From Flavobacterium sp. UBA7680 (GTDB lineage Bacteria > Bacteroidota > Bacteroidia > Flavobacteriales > Flavobacteriaceae): 64,000 nucleotides of DNA. Where the stretch lies: assembly GCF_002482975.1 (NCBI RefSeq), contig NZ_DLHA01000029.1, positions 147,948 through 211,947 on the forward strand, given 5' to 3'. Below are positions 8,463 through 16,306 of this stretch, in pieces. The notes under the pieces are model-generated. The model made no database searches. It was not told the origin of the DNA and saw nothing but the letters and a program-made list of their open reading frames with translations. The translations under genes and the position numbers were made by a program. Position 1 is the first letter of the stretch, and each line of letters begins with the position of its first letter.

Positions 8463-9323
8463 ATGATACAATCTATGACAGGGTTTGGCAAAGCTTCTTT
8501 GCAATTGCCTACAAAAAAAATCACAGTCGAAGTAAAATCCTTAAACAGTAAAGGTTTAGATTTAAACGTAAGAATGCCATCGGTTTACCGTGAAATGGAA
8601 TTAGGTTTAAGAACCCAAATCTCAACCAGACTTGAAAGAGGAAAAATTGATTTTGCAATTTACATTGAAAGTACTGCAGAACAAACTTCGACGAAAGTAA
8701 ATGTGCCTGTTGTGAAAAATTATATAGCACAATTGAGAGAGGTTTATGCTGACGCTGATGAAACTGAATTAATGAAAATGGCGGTTCGTATGCCAGACAC
8801 ATTAAAAACAGAACGCGAAGAAATCGATGAAAACGATTGGGAGCAAATTCAGGTTATTATTGACGAGGCTTTACAAAACATTTTAAGTTTCAGAAAAGAC
8901 GAAGGGGAATCTCTTGAAAAAGAATTTAATCTTCGAATTGGAAACATCCGTCAATATATGAATGATGCTTTGGCTCTTGATCCAGAACGTGTTCAGGCTA
9001 TTAAAGATCGTTTACAGACCGCAATTGCAGAATTACAGGTTAATGTTGATGAAAATCGTTTCGAACAGGAATTGATCTACTATCTTGAAAAATTAGATAT
9101 TACCGAAGAAAAAGTTCGTTTAACGAATCACTTAGACTATTTCATCGAAACTTTAGGAGGAAGCGAAGCAAATGGCCGAAAATTAGGTTTCATTACTCAG
9201 GAAATGGGTCGTGAAATTAATACAATGGGTTCAAAATCAAATCATGCACAAATGCAAAAGTTAGTTGTGATGATGAAAGATGAATTGGAAAAGATTAAAG
9301 AACAGGTTTTGAATGTTTTGTAA
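8463..9323 (+). CDS. yicC: YicC-family endoribonuclease
   Basis: The 286-residue protein starts MIQSMTGFGKAS, the invariant N-terminus of the YicC/YloC family, and ends KDELEKIKEQVLNVL. The conserved C-terminal block KLGFITQEMGREINTMGSKS is intact. YicC enzymes are cytoplasmic endoribonucleases of the RNA-decay machinery. The frame can be extended 40 codons upstream to a GTG at 8343, but that extension is repeat-derived and precedes the promoter element, so I reject it. Next come a small gene and gmk, the frequent yicC-gmk pairing of bacteria, with nadD after. Confidence 0.92.
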   Translation: MIQSMTGFGKASLQLPTKKITVEVKSLNSKGLDLNVRMPSVYREMELGLRTQISTRLERGKIDFAIYIESTAEQTSTKVNVPVVKNYIAQLREVYADADETELMKMAVRMPDTLKTEREEIDENDWEQIQVIIDEALQNILSFRKDEGESLEKEFNLRIGNIRQYMNDALALDPERVQAIKDRLQTAIAELQVNVDENRFEQELIYYLEKLDITEEKVRLTNHLDYFIETLGGSEANGRKLGFITQEMGREINTMGSKSNHAQMQKLVVMMKDELEKIKEQVLNVL

Positions 9324-9351
9324 TTGAACCTATTTTTTTGAAATATCAAAA

Positions 9352-9606
9352 ATGAAAATAGAAAAAGGTACCATAATAAAGCTGAAGTCATTTTTAGGAA
9401 CCTTAAATTCTAAAAATAAAATTAAAAATGATAATGATTATTGGAAACTAATTGGAGAAAAAGGAAGAGTAATTAATGACGTTGAAGCTACTGAAGAAAG
9501 GGTTTTAATATTATTTGATAAAAATCTAAATGATTTTAAAGTTGCAAACCATAATCCGATTCAGAATTCATTATGGATTAAAAAAACAGATTTAGAAATA
9601 CTATAA
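9352..9606 (+). CDS. Hypothetical protein, 84 aa
   Basis: This is a small basic cytoplasmic protein without signal or membrane segment. The pattern ...WKLIGEKGRVIND, then RVLILFDKNL and NPIQNSLWIKKTDLEI suggests a small beta-barrel (SH3-like) fold. I do not recognise the family. It sits 28 bases after yicC and 65 before gmk on the same strand, so it is probably co-transcribed with them. It interrupts the usual yicC-gmk pairing. Confidence 0.55.
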   Translation: MKIEKGTIIKLKSFLGTLNSKNKIKNDNDYWKLIGEKGRVINDVEATEERVLILFDKNLNDFKVANHNPIQNSLWIKKTDLEIL

Positions 9607-9671
9607 CCACTTCTGTACAAGTACATCAAAAAAGCTTAAAGCATATTGCTTAGAGCCTAAAGCATAAATTA

Positions 9672-10244
9672 ATGAACAAAGGAAAATTAATTGTTTTTTC
9701 GGCGCCTTCGGGATCGGGAAAAACAACTATAGTAAAACATTTATTAGGACAAGAAGATTTAAATCTTGAATTTTCGATCTCAGCGGCATCACGTGATCCG
9801 CGCGGTGAGGAAGTCCACGGAAAAGATTATTATTTTATTTCACTGGAAGAATTCAAAAAACATATTAAAGCTGAAGATTTTCTGGAATGGGAAGAAGTTT
9901 ACCGCGATAACTTTTACGGTACGTTAAAATCTGAAATTGAAAGAATCTGGGCTTTAGGGAAAAATGTAATTTTTGACATTGATGTTGCAGGTGGTTTACG
10001 TATTAAACATAAATTTCCGGAACAAACTTTAGCTGTTTTTGTAAAACCTCCAAGTGTAGACGAACTTAAACGCCGCTTAAAAGAGCGTTCTACAGAAAGC
10101 GACGATAAAATCAATATGCGTATTGCAAAAGCGTCTGTAGAATTAGCCACTGCGCCACAATTTGACGTGATTATCAAAAACTATGATTTACCAGTTGCTT
10201 TAGAAGAAGCGCATCAATTGGTTAAGGATTTTGTAAATAAGTAA
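9672..10244 (+). CDS. gmk: Guanylate kinase
   Basis: The 190-residue enzyme phosphorylates GMP to GDP with ATP in the cytoplasm. The P-loop APSGSGKTTIVKHL lies at residues 10-23. The GMP-binding stretch SISAASRDPRGEEVHGKDYYF follows in the family's usual place, as do WEEVYRDNFYGT and IFDIDVAGG. The normal SRxPRxGE signature reads SRDPRGEE, a standard variant. The length is typical. It lies downstream of yicC and upstream of nadD, a common bacterial arrangement. Confidence 0.96.
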   Translation: MNKGKLIVFSAPSGSGKTTIVKHLLGQEDLNLEFSISAASRDPRGEEVHGKDYYFISLEEFKKHIKAEDFLEWEEVYRDNFYGTLKSEIERIWALGKNVIFDIDVAGGLRIKHKFPEQTLAVFVKPPSVDELKRRLKERSTESDDKINMRIAKASVELATAPQFDVIIKNYDLPVALEEAHQLVKDFVNK

Positions 10245-10249
10245 TTTTA

Positions 10250-10350
10250 TTCCGCAGAGATTCACAAAGAAAAAATCACAGAGATTCGCAGAGTTCTAAT
10301 TAAACTTTGCGAATCTTTGTGTTATCTTAGCGAATCTCTGAGAAACTCTA
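10250..10350. repeat. Intergenic inverted repeat (CAGAGATTCGCAG family)
   Basis: CAGAGATTCGCAGAGT and related words are followed by the complementary CTTTGCGAATCTTTGTG and GCGAATCTCTGAG. The pairing is imperfect. It lies between gmk and nadD. Confidence 0.5.
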
Positions 10351-10354
10351 AAAA

Positions 10355-10936
10355 ATGAAAATAGGTCTTTATTTCGGAACATACAATCCTATTCATGTTG
10401 GTCATTTGATCATTGCCAATCACATGGCTGAGTTTGCAGATTTAGATCAGATTTGGATGGTGGTTACGCCTCATAATCCATTAAAAAAGAAAGCCACTTT
10501 GCTTGATGATCATCATCGATTGCAAATGGTTTATCTGGCAACTGAGGATTATCCGAAAATCAAACCTTCAGATATTGAGTTTAAGTTACCTCAGCCGAAT
10601 TATACCGTAATTACTTTAGCACATTTACAAGAAAAACATCCCAATCATGAATTTTCTTTGATTATGGGCGAAGACAATCTGAAAACGTTTCATAAATGGA
10701 GAAACTACGAAGTGATTCTTGAAAATCATGATATTTATGTTTATCCGAGAATTTCTGATGAACCTGAAAATACAGAATTAAAATCACACCCAAAAATTCA
10801 TGTAATTGATGCCCCAATTGTAGAGATTTCTTCCACTTTTATTCGAAACAGCATCAAAGAAGGCAAAAATATTCAGCCTTTGTTACCGCTGAAGGTTTGG
10901 GAGTATATTGATCATAATAATTTTTATAAAAAGTAA
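10355..10936 (+). CDS. nadD: Nicotinate(-nucleotide) adenylyltransferase
   Basis: The 193-residue nucleotidyltransferase has the class signature GTYNPIHVGHLIIANH at residues 8-23 (HxGH box) and the C-terminal ISSTFIRNSIKEG. NadD joins ATP to nicotinate mononucleotide to make deamido-NAD, the second-last step of NAD+ synthesis. MGEDNLKTFHKW matches the usual GxDxL..W block. It is convergent with nadV, the last gene of the NAD/ADP-ribose operon. If it also accepts NMN, it could complete that salvage route. This last point is inference. Confidence 0.95.
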   Translation: MKIGLYFGTYNPIHVGHLIIANHMAEFADLDQIWMVVTPHNPLKKKATLLDDHHRLQMVYLATEDYPKIKPSDIEFKLPQPNYTVITLAHLQEKHPNHEFSLIMGEDNLKTFHKWRNYEVILENHDIYVYPRISDEPENTELKSHPKIHVIDAPIVEISSTFIRNSIKEGKNIQPLLPLKVWEYIDHNNFYKK

Positions 10937-10952
10937 AGATTATCAAATTTTA

Positions 10953-11079
10953 AATTGCCTCCAGTTTTAACTGGAGGTTTTTTAATTTCACAACTTAGGG
11001 CTTTAGCCAAAATTGAATATTTGGCTAAAGCCCTATTCCAAATCTATTCTCTAACCTCCAGTTAAAACTGGAGGCAATT
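10953..11079. repeat. Composite palindromic element (REPIN-like), copy 1
   Basis: Two 20-bp palindromes of the CCTCCAGTT/AACTGGAGG type at 10958-10977 and 11055-11074 flank an inner inverted repeat (GGGCTTTAGCCAAA at 10998-11011, complement at 11020-11033). The outer ends AATTGCC/GGCAATT are also inverted. The same architecture recurs at 27035-27165. The first palindrome followed by T residues may terminate nadD. Confidence 0.8.
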
Positions 11080-11100
11080 GATTTCTTTGGAAAAGAAAAA

Positions 11101-11136
11101 ACCTTTGTCAAAGTTTTAAACTTTGACAAAGGTCTC
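11101..11136. repeat. Hairpin between nadD and nadV
   Basis: ACCTTTGTCAAAGTTT pairs with AAACTTTGACAAAGGT. This is a near-perfect palindrome, with no long T-run, of the type common in these intergenic regions. Confidence 0.6.
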
Positions 11137-11157
11137 GGCTCATTAATAAATCCAATA

Positions 11158-11190
11158 AGAAAGCCTGAACTTACATTCAGGCTTTCTTGT
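11158..11190 (-). terminator. Probable terminator of the NAD/ADP-ribose operon
   Basis: AAGAAAGCCTGAA pairs with TTCAGGCTTTCTT immediately downstream of the nadV stop. The T-run on the minus strand is weak. Confidence 0.6.
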
Positions 11191-11192
11191 TT

Positions 11193-12662
11193 TTATGCTT
11201 CAACGTTAACTTCGCTTTTTACTCGGTTTCGAATCTCACTTAGCGATTGATCTACTAAAAGTTTTCCATCTCTGAAAACCTCTTTCAATTCGCCTTGTTT
11301 TTCTTCTTCCCAAGAAACATTATCAGTTAAATGATACTTCCCGTCGATTAAATCGATTTTCATCAATCCTTTGGCCGATTTTTTAGTTCCGTCATCTGTA
11401 ATCGGATCTTTGAAGATGGCTCTTCCCTCTCCTTTTACTTCTCCGTAAGTTGCTTTCATCGCAAAACCAAAAGTATCTCTGGTGTTATATTGATACGTAA
11501 AAGAACCTATTCCTAAAACTACGTTTGTAGACGCAAATCCTTTTTCTTTTAATCTTTCGCAGATTTGTGTCGCTCTTGCTACGGTAATACTATCACCATA
11601 AATTGCTCCAATTTGAGGAACTAATTCTTTAAATCCTTTGTTGTTTACAGATCCGCCAAAAACATCCCAAAGCAATTCAATTACACCTTTCTTTTCCTGT
11701 TCTGTTTTTCCATTTGGATTTCCGCAGATAATATCAACCGGATCACCACTATCAGGACGAATTACTACTTTGCCTTCTCTAGCAACAATATCTTCTCTTA
11801 AACGTGGTAAATAATCGGTTAAAACTTTCCACAAATCCCAAGTATCAGAAACAATAGAAACAATTCCTTTTGGATAAACTTCGGTAATTAATCTTTTAAA
11901 GGTTTCATATTCTCCTTCTGTTGTTCCCATACACATTACAGAATGTTCTGTTGCAGCAACTGAACCCGCAACTAATTCTGAATCTGAATTGGCTTTGTAA
12001 TATTCTTCTAAGAAATCTATTGCCGGAATCGTATCAGAACCTGTAAAACTCAATAAATGCCCGGCTGCAGAAGTTACTGCGGCTTCGATTCCGCCCATTC
12101 CGCGCATAGAGAAATCGTGCGCCTGCCAATCTACAAATTCAGGAACAGAAGACGTTTCAACTGCATATTTATCCAATACTTTTCTGTATTCTTTTGCTAA
12201 AGTTGCAGAGTTACAAGGAAGCCAAATTACTGCTGAAAGCAATGTTTCAAAATAATTCGTCAGCCAGAAGAATTCTGGAATTGTATTGTACATTGTAAAC
12301 ATTGGAACTCTCAAAGGAACGCTTGCTCCTTCTGGCAAGGCTTTAAAAACCATCGGAATATATCCTAAATCGTGTAAATCTTCGATATGTTTTGTCCCAA
12401 CTTGATTTTCGCCTAAATAGTTATTGATTCTTCTAGAATATTTCTTAACTACTTCTTCTTTTGGCTGTTTGAAGAAATATTGTTCAAAATCGTGAATGAT
12501 ATATTTTTTGATAAAATACTGTAATCCAAAAAACACAACCTCATCAAGATCTTCAATTCTTGATTTACGAGGCGTCCAGTTAGAATAAACTAAAGTGGTA
12601 TTATCTGGGTATTGTCTTCTGTGGTCAACTTTGTAACCGTCGGTTAATAGTAATGGGTTCAT
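11193..12662 (-). CDS. nadV: Nicotinamide phosphoribosyltransferase (NAMPT-type)
   Basis: The 489-residue length matches NAMPT rather than the shorter PncB. It opens NPLLLTDGYKVDHRRQYP and carries the NAMPT active-site blocks. These are HDFSMRGMGG (Asp183, aligning with the nicotinamide-selecting Asp), AATEHSVM (His240, the phosphorylated His) and VIRPDSGDP (Arg302, Asp304). The known reaction is nicotinamide plus PRPP to NMN. It is the last gene of the operon, starting 5 bases after the deoxyribosyltransferase-like gene. Because a Prs-like enzyme heads the same operon, an alternative is that it transfers an ADP-ribose-pyrophosphate as Namat does in the phage NARP1 pathway. The sequence alone does not decide. 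Confidence 0.92.
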   Translation of the reverse strand: MNPLLLTDGYKVDHRRQYPDNTTLVYSNWTPRKSRIEDLDEVVFFGLQYFIKKYIIHDFEQYFFKQPKEEVVKKYSRRINNYLGENQVGTKHIEDLHDLGYIPMVFKALPEGASVPLRVPMFTMYNTIPEFFWLTNYFETLLSAVIWLPCNSATLAKEYRKVLDKYAVETSSVPEFVDWQAHDFSMRGMGGIEAAVTSAAGHLLSFTGSDTIPAIDFLEEYYKANSDSELVAGSVAATEHSVMCMGTTEGEYETFKRLITEVYPKGIVSIVSDTWDLWKVLTDYLPRLREDIVAREGKVVIRPDSGDPVDIICGNPNGKTEQEKKGVIELLWDVFGGSVNNKGFKELVPQIGAIYGDSITVARATQICERLKEKGFASTNVVLGIGSFTYQYNTRDTFGFAMKATYGEVKGEGRAIFKDPITDDGTKKSAKGLMKIDLIDGKYHLTDNVSWEEEKQGELKEVFRDGKLLVDQSLSEIRNRVKSEVNVEA

Positions 12663-12667
12663 ATATT

Positions 12668-13120
12668 TTAATTTAATAAATTTTGAATTAACTCTTCTAA
12701 TGTTTTAAATTTTTCTACCGAATATCTTTCGCATACAATATCAATATTGCCTTTGCGCCAGAAATTTTCTTCGACAACTACTTTCATTTTATGCGATTGC
12801 GCATAAAGTCCAAACTCCAGTAACGATATCGGAGACATTGTGTTATCTGCAAAATACATGATAATAATATCTGCTCTTTCAAGTGCCTGAAGTTCCCAGC
12901 TTACCTGTTCCTTAAAATGGATATTTTCTATAGTTTGCGACCAGCTGCTGTCCCACTCGTTTCTTCTTGGATTAAAAATAACGAATTGATCTTGCAGTAA
13001 TTCTTCACATCTTTTCTGCCAGTTAATAGCTTTGTCCATCTCTATAGAACCTGCTAAGAAAACGGTTTTTAAATCAATTTGCAAAGGAATTTCTTCTGGT
13101 GCTTTATAAATTTTCTTCAT
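12668..13120 (-). CDS. Nucleoside 2-deoxyribosyltransferase-like protein
   Basis: The 150-residue Rossmann-like protein has the hallmarks of the deoxyribosyltransferase/DNPH1 superfamily: TVFLAGSIEM (residues 19-28), IFNPRRNEWD, an acidic HFKEQVSWELQALERADIIIMYF and MSPISLLEFGLYA. In the last, Glu102 sits where the catalytic Glu is found. Family members break or exchange N-glycosidic bonds of (deoxy)nucleosides or nucleotides. In this operon the substrate could be a nucleotide-like NAD or ADP-ribose product, which is inference. It lies 2 bases after the phosphatase gene and 5 before nadV. Confidence 0.8.
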   Translation of the reverse strand: MKKIYKAPEEIPLQIDLKTVFLAGSIEMDKAINWQKRCEELLQDQFVIFNPRRNEWDSSWSQTIENIHFKEQVSWELQALERADIIIMYFADNTMSPISLLEFGLYAQSHKMKVVVEENFWRKGNIDIVCERYSVEKFKTLEELIQNLLN

Positions 13121-13122
13121 GG

Positions 13123-13851
13123 TTATTTATTTCTTCCTTTTTCACTTGGATAAAACGTTTGTACAACATCACTCTGCCAAAATTCCTTTGTTTCAACATC
13201 AATACAAGTTAATTTTCCATAAAAACCAGCTCCGGTATCAATATTCCATACATTACAGCCTTGCATTGGCACTTCAACATTATAATGAAGTGTTGGTGTA
13301 TGGCCAATATAAATTTCATTATAAAGTAATAATCTTTTTGGGTACGAAAGCGAATCTTTCTGGATTCTCTTATCCATTGTCAAAGCCATTTCCCAAAGCG
13401 TTCTGTCCCAAGAATAATTCGTTTTGTAATGTTCTTTTTCTGGTCCATGCATCGATGAAAAACCAGCGTGAATAAACAAATTATTATTTTCATCTACAAA
13501 GTAATCTTTCATAGTATTAAAAAAATGGCGATGTTTTTCTTTTTCCGAAGACTCAATATCCGCATAATTTTCTATCGTCGATTTTCCTCCGTGCAGAAAC
13601 CAAATGTCGTTTATAATATCTTTTTCTAACCATTCCTGACACCATGCATCATGATTTCCTTTTATAAAAATGCATTCTTGTTTTTGAGATAATTCAATAA
13701 GAAAATCAATCAATTGTTTTGATTCGCTCCAGCCATCGACATAATCGCCCAGAAAAATAAATCTGTCATTTTGAGAATAATCAATTCTTTCTAATAACTG
13801 AATTAACGCTTTTAATCCACCATGAATATCTCCAATAACTAAAGTTCTCAT
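13123..13851 (-). CDS. PPP-type metallophosphoesterase
   Basis: The 242-residue calcineurin-like phosphoesterase has all PPP-family metal-site motifs: GDIHGG (Asp8, His10), GDYVDG (Asp36), GNHDAW (Asn66, His67), LFIHAG and YIGHTPT. That set matches ApaH-like and bacterial Ser/Thr phosphatase-like enzymes, which hydrolyse dinucleoside polyphosphates or phosphoesters. Its place between the macro-like and deoxyribosyltransferase-like genes suggests a phosphorylated ADP-ribose or NAD derivative as substrate. That is inference from context; the family is certain but the substrate is not. Confidence 0.85.
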   Translation of the reverse strand: MRTLVIGDIHGGLKALIQLLERIDYSQNDRFIFLGDYVDGWSESKQLIDFLIELSQKQECIFIKGNHDAWCQEWLEKDIINDIWFLHGGKSTIENYADIESSEKEKHRHFFNTMKDYFVDENNNLFIHAGFSSMHGPEKEHYKTNYSWDRTLWEMALTMDKRIQKDSLSYPKRLLLYNEIYIGHTPTLHYNVEVPMQGCNVWNIDTGAGFYGKLTCIDVETKEFWQSDVVQTFYPSEKGRNK

Positions 13852-13888
13852 TATATTTATTTATAAATGAAGTAGTAGTTTTTGCTAC

Positions 13889-14491
13889 TTAATAATCCCA
13901 GATTAGTCCTTTTTCGTTTAGTCTGTATTGGTACTTTTGGGCATCGCCGAAAGTTTTATATTCTTTGTAATTTCTATTTATAATTTCATCATAAGCCAAA
14001 AACATTTGATTAGAGGCAATATGAAAAGGCATTCTTCCGCATCCAGTACATAAACCCGGAATTGTGACTGTTTCTATTTTAGGATTATTTATACAAGCTA
14101 TCAAAATTGCTTTCATAGCTAAAAAGGCATTTACTGAAGTTGCAATATTAAAACTCATTGGAACTCGCATAGTTGGAGCTGAAATTAAAAAAGGAACTTC
14201 ACTATCTCCTGTTTCTAACGTGATTGATCTTCCAATTAAGAGTTCTCTTTCATCAAGTTGAGCAATTTTTGCTTGAAGTTCATCCTGCAAATGCCATCCA
14301 AATCTTTCTGACAAATGCCAATCTAATCCGCCGTCCATGAATCCAAACGAATTTGCTGGACTTACAACTGCATCAGATTTTATTTTTGTAATATCCCCTT
14401 TTATTATGCGGAGATTCTCACATTCTGAAAAATCATTTCTCCATGAATTGCCAAGTTCATCTTCTAAGTAAACCAATTTTATATGCAGCAT
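13889..14491 (-). CDS. Macro-domain-like protein (ADP-ribose-binding, second type)
   Basis: The 200-residue protein has a divergent macro fold: IIKGDITKIKSDAVVSPANSF, then GFMDGGLDWHLSERFGW, ISAPTMRVPM and VTIPGLCTGCGRMP. SPANSFG..DGG replaces the classical NAANxxLxxGGGV, a variant seen in a distinct macro subgroup often called tail-protein-like in annotations. Such domains bind or hydrolyse ADP-ribose derivatives. It is distinct from the MacroD-type gene at 15800, so the operon carries two different macro domains. It begins 9 bases after kptA, consistent with KptA making ADP-ribose 1'',2''-cyclic phosphate for downstream handling. Confidence 0.8.
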   Translation of the reverse strand: MLHIKLVYLEDELGNSWRNDFSECENLRIIKGDITKIKSDAVVSPANSFGFMDGGLDWHLSERFGWHLQDELQAKIAQLDERELLIGRSITLETGDSEVPFLISAPTMRVPMSFNIATSVNAFLAMKAILIACINNPKIETVTIPGLCTGCGRMPFHIASNQMFLAYDEIINRNYKEYKTFGDAQKYQYRLNEKGLIWDY

Positions 14492-14500
14492 ATTTTTGAA

Positions 14501-15043
14501 TTAAAATTGAATATATCTAACCGGAACTTCATCTGTCAACCAAACGTTATTTTCAGACGAATAAAACTTGAATCCGTCTCTGTACATTTCACCGCTTCTA
14601 ACGGTTAAAATTTGTGGAACTCCGCGTCTGCTTCCTACTTTTATCGCCGTTTCTTTGTCTTTGGAAAGATGTACATGCTGACGGCTCATTTTTTTCAGAC
14701 CTTCTTTCTGGATGTTTTCCATAAACTTTCCAACAGTTCCGTGATATAAATATTCTGAAGGTTCGGTTTCTGCTAAATTCAATTCAACCGAAATGGAATG
14801 TCCCTGACTTGCACGGATTTTAGTTTCATCTTCGTTATAGGCAAAACGCTTTTTATCATTGTTTTCTACCACATAATCTAAAAGAACTTTATCTAATTTA
14901 TTTCCTTTTTGAGAACATTTCAAAATTAATTCTTCTACATCTGCCCAGCCATTTTCGTCTAGTTTTAATCCGATTTTTTCCGGTGAATGTCTAAGTACTA
15001 AACTTAGAAATTTACTTACTGTTTTTGCTGTATTTTCATTCAT
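14501..15043 (-). CDS. kptA: RNA 2'-phosphotransferase (Tpt1/KptA family)
   Basis: The 180-residue length is typical of KptA. The catalytic Arg-His-Arg-Arg set is visible: LSLVLRHSP (Arg18, His19), IRASQGHS (Arg77) and SRQHVHLS (Arg121). YLYHGT and a winged-helix N-domain (GWADVEELI) are also present. The enzyme moves an RNA 2'-phosphate to NAD+, releasing nicotinamide and ADP-ribose 1'',2''-cyclic phosphate. Both products have possible acceptors in this operon (NAMPT; macro and phosphatase). Its ATG overlaps the end of the detached DUF4291 frame by 8 bases, implying translational coupling in the ancestral operon. Confidence 0.94.
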   Translation of the reverse strand: MNENTAKTVSKFLSLVLRHSPEKIGLKLDENGWADVEELILKCSQKGNKLDKVLLDYVVENNDKKRFAYNEDETKIRASQGHSISVELNLAETEPSEYLYHGTVGKFMENIQKEGLKKMSRQHVHLSKDKETAIKVGSRRGVPQILTVRSGEMYRDGFKFYSSENNVWLTDEVPVRYIQF

Positions 15044-15233
15044 GATTTCCAGAAATTTTTAGTTTTTTATTCAATTCCTCATCTTGAAAAACCAAAGGTT
15101 TCTCGGCAGGAATCAACAGATTTTCCAATTGTTTTTTCTGAACAAACTCATATTGTTCTTGTACAAAACCTGAAATATCTTCAATTAGCAGAATATCTTC
15201 TTTGGCAAAAGATTTAATAAAATTATCTCTTAA
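15036..15233 (-). pseudogene. Detached C-terminal part of the DUF4291 gene
   Basis: After the early stop at 15230, the neighbouring minus-strand frame reads LRDNFIKSFAKEDILLIEDI, then SGFVQEQYEFVQKKQLENLL. It ends with TGA at 15036-15038, overlapping the kptA start. This is the sequence expected at the end of DUF4291 proteins (IEDI.xFVxEQ, then a short helix and LLxPxE). The frame has no start codon of its own near the junction. I read it as the displaced 3' end of the upstream gene. Confidence 0.7.
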
Positions 15234-15670
15234 GCTCTTCTTTCTAATTTTCCTCCGTAAGGATCATGATCTGGATCCCATTGCAATCTTACCGAAGATG
15301 TTTTTACTTCTGTCTGCCATTCTTCATAACTTTTTCCAAGTGATGAATCGTGAGTAGAATAAACTGCATTTTGCAAATATTTTTGAAATGCATCTATTTT
15401 AAGATGAATTGCCAAAACTACTTCTTGTCCTTCTTTTGTTCCCCAGCCATTTCGATACATCATCCAAAGGAAATTTGGTTTAATCCATGTCATTCTTTCC
15501 AAACTGAATGCTCCTCCAAAAAACTGATTCTTTGCGGCAAATTCGCCTATTTCTTTTCTGTACGACTGATAAACAATTATTTCTTTATCATCGTATTGAG
15601 CCATTATATGATAACCTGATTTTGGCCATTCTTCTATTTGCTCGTTATATTTTTTTAATTCTATTTTCAT
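15230..15670 (-). CDS. DUF4291-family protein, frameshifted near its end
   Basis: The 146-residue frame shows clear DUF4291 hallmarks: IMAQYDDKEIIVYQSYRKEI, FSLERMTWIKPNFLWMMYR, NGWGTKEGQEVVLAIHL and VRLQWDPDHDPYGGKLERRA. The family normally continues for about 60 further residues after the RRA, usually starting IQxGL. Here a stop follows RRA and the continuation lies in another frame (15036-15233), so a small deletion or a sequencing error is likely. The start is ATG 15670; a TTG five codons upstream is less likely. DUF4291 has no established function, but its place in this operon suggests a role with ADP-ribose. It may be inactive here. Confidence 0.75.
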   Translation of the reverse strand: MKIELKKYNEQIEEWPKSGYHIMAQYDDKEIIVYQSYRKEIGEFAAKNQFFGGAFSLERMTWIKPNFLWMMYRNGWGTKEGQEVVLAIHLKIDAFQKYLQNAVYSTHDSSLGKSYEEWQTEVKTSSVRLQWDPDHDPYGGKLERRA

Positions 15671-15729
15671 TTTGTAAATACACAATAACGTGATTGTGTT
15701 TATTTTTTAATCATTATTTTGTTGATCAA

Positions 15730-15799
15730 ACGTTCCTATGGAACGTAAATACAACCTGATAACATTTTATTCTACCGATGAAATGTTCCTATGGAACAT
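15730..15799. repeat. Paired GTTCCTATGGAAC palindromes inside the NAD operon
   Basis: Two 17-bp perfect palindromes, ACGTTCCTATGGAACGT (15730-15746) and ATGTTCCTATGGAACAT (15783-15799), lie in the 129-base gap between the macro gene and the DUF4291 gene. A TTCTACCGAT word nearby is shared with the nested repeat at 39761-39914. This is probably an interspersed repeat, but it could act as a processing or attenuation site. Confidence 0.7.
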
Positions 15800-16306
15800 C
15801 TATAAAATGTTTTTGTAAATCTGATAATTTTCATCATCGAAGCAGACAAAAATTACCTTTTCTATTTCTGAAATTCTTTCAAAATCTTTTACCGTTTTTA
15901 TTGCTATTTCTGCCGCTTTATCTTTCGGAAAATGATAAATACCAGTACTAATATTTGGGAAAGCGATTGTTTTTATTCCGTTTTGAATAGCAAGGTTTAA
16001 ACTTTTTTTATAACAGTCGGCTAACAATTTTGATTTCTCTTCTTTATCACCATTCCAAACCGGGCCAACAGTATGAATAACATATTTCGAGGGTAGATTT
16101 CCTGCTGTTGTTATAACCGCTTCACCCGTTTTGCAGCCGCCTTGCTTATTTCGAATCTGGATACATTCATCCAAGATCGCTTTTCCTCCTTTTCTGTGAA
16201 TCGCACCATCAACTCCGCCGCCGCCAAGTAAAGAAGTGTTTGCAGCATTTACAATCGCATCAACCTGAATCTCTGTTATATCTGCTTTTAGAAGTTCTAA
16301 AATCAT
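15800..16306 (-). CDS. Macro-domain protein (MacroD/YmdB type, O-acetyl-ADP-ribose deacetylase)
   Basis: The 168-residue protein carries the classic macro motifs: KADITEIQVDAIVNAANTS, LLGGGGVDGAIH (residues 27-37), GEAVITTAGNLP, VIHTVGP and FPNISTGIYHFP. Enzymes of this type remove ADP-ribose from carboxylate side chains or deacetylate O-acetyl-ADP-ribose, giving free ADP-ribose. The start overlaps the preceding stop by 4 bases, so translation is coupled. It is the second member of an operon pair with the divergent macro-like gene at 13889. Confidence 0.93.
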   Translation of the reverse strand: MILELLKADITEIQVDAIVNAANTSLLGGGGVDGAIHRKGGKAILDECIQIRNKQGGCKTGEAVITTAGNLPSKYVIHTVGPVWNGDKEEKSKLLADCYKKSLNLAIQNGIKTIAFPNISTGIYHFPKDKAAEIAIKTVKDFERISEIEKVIFVCFDDENYQIYKNIL

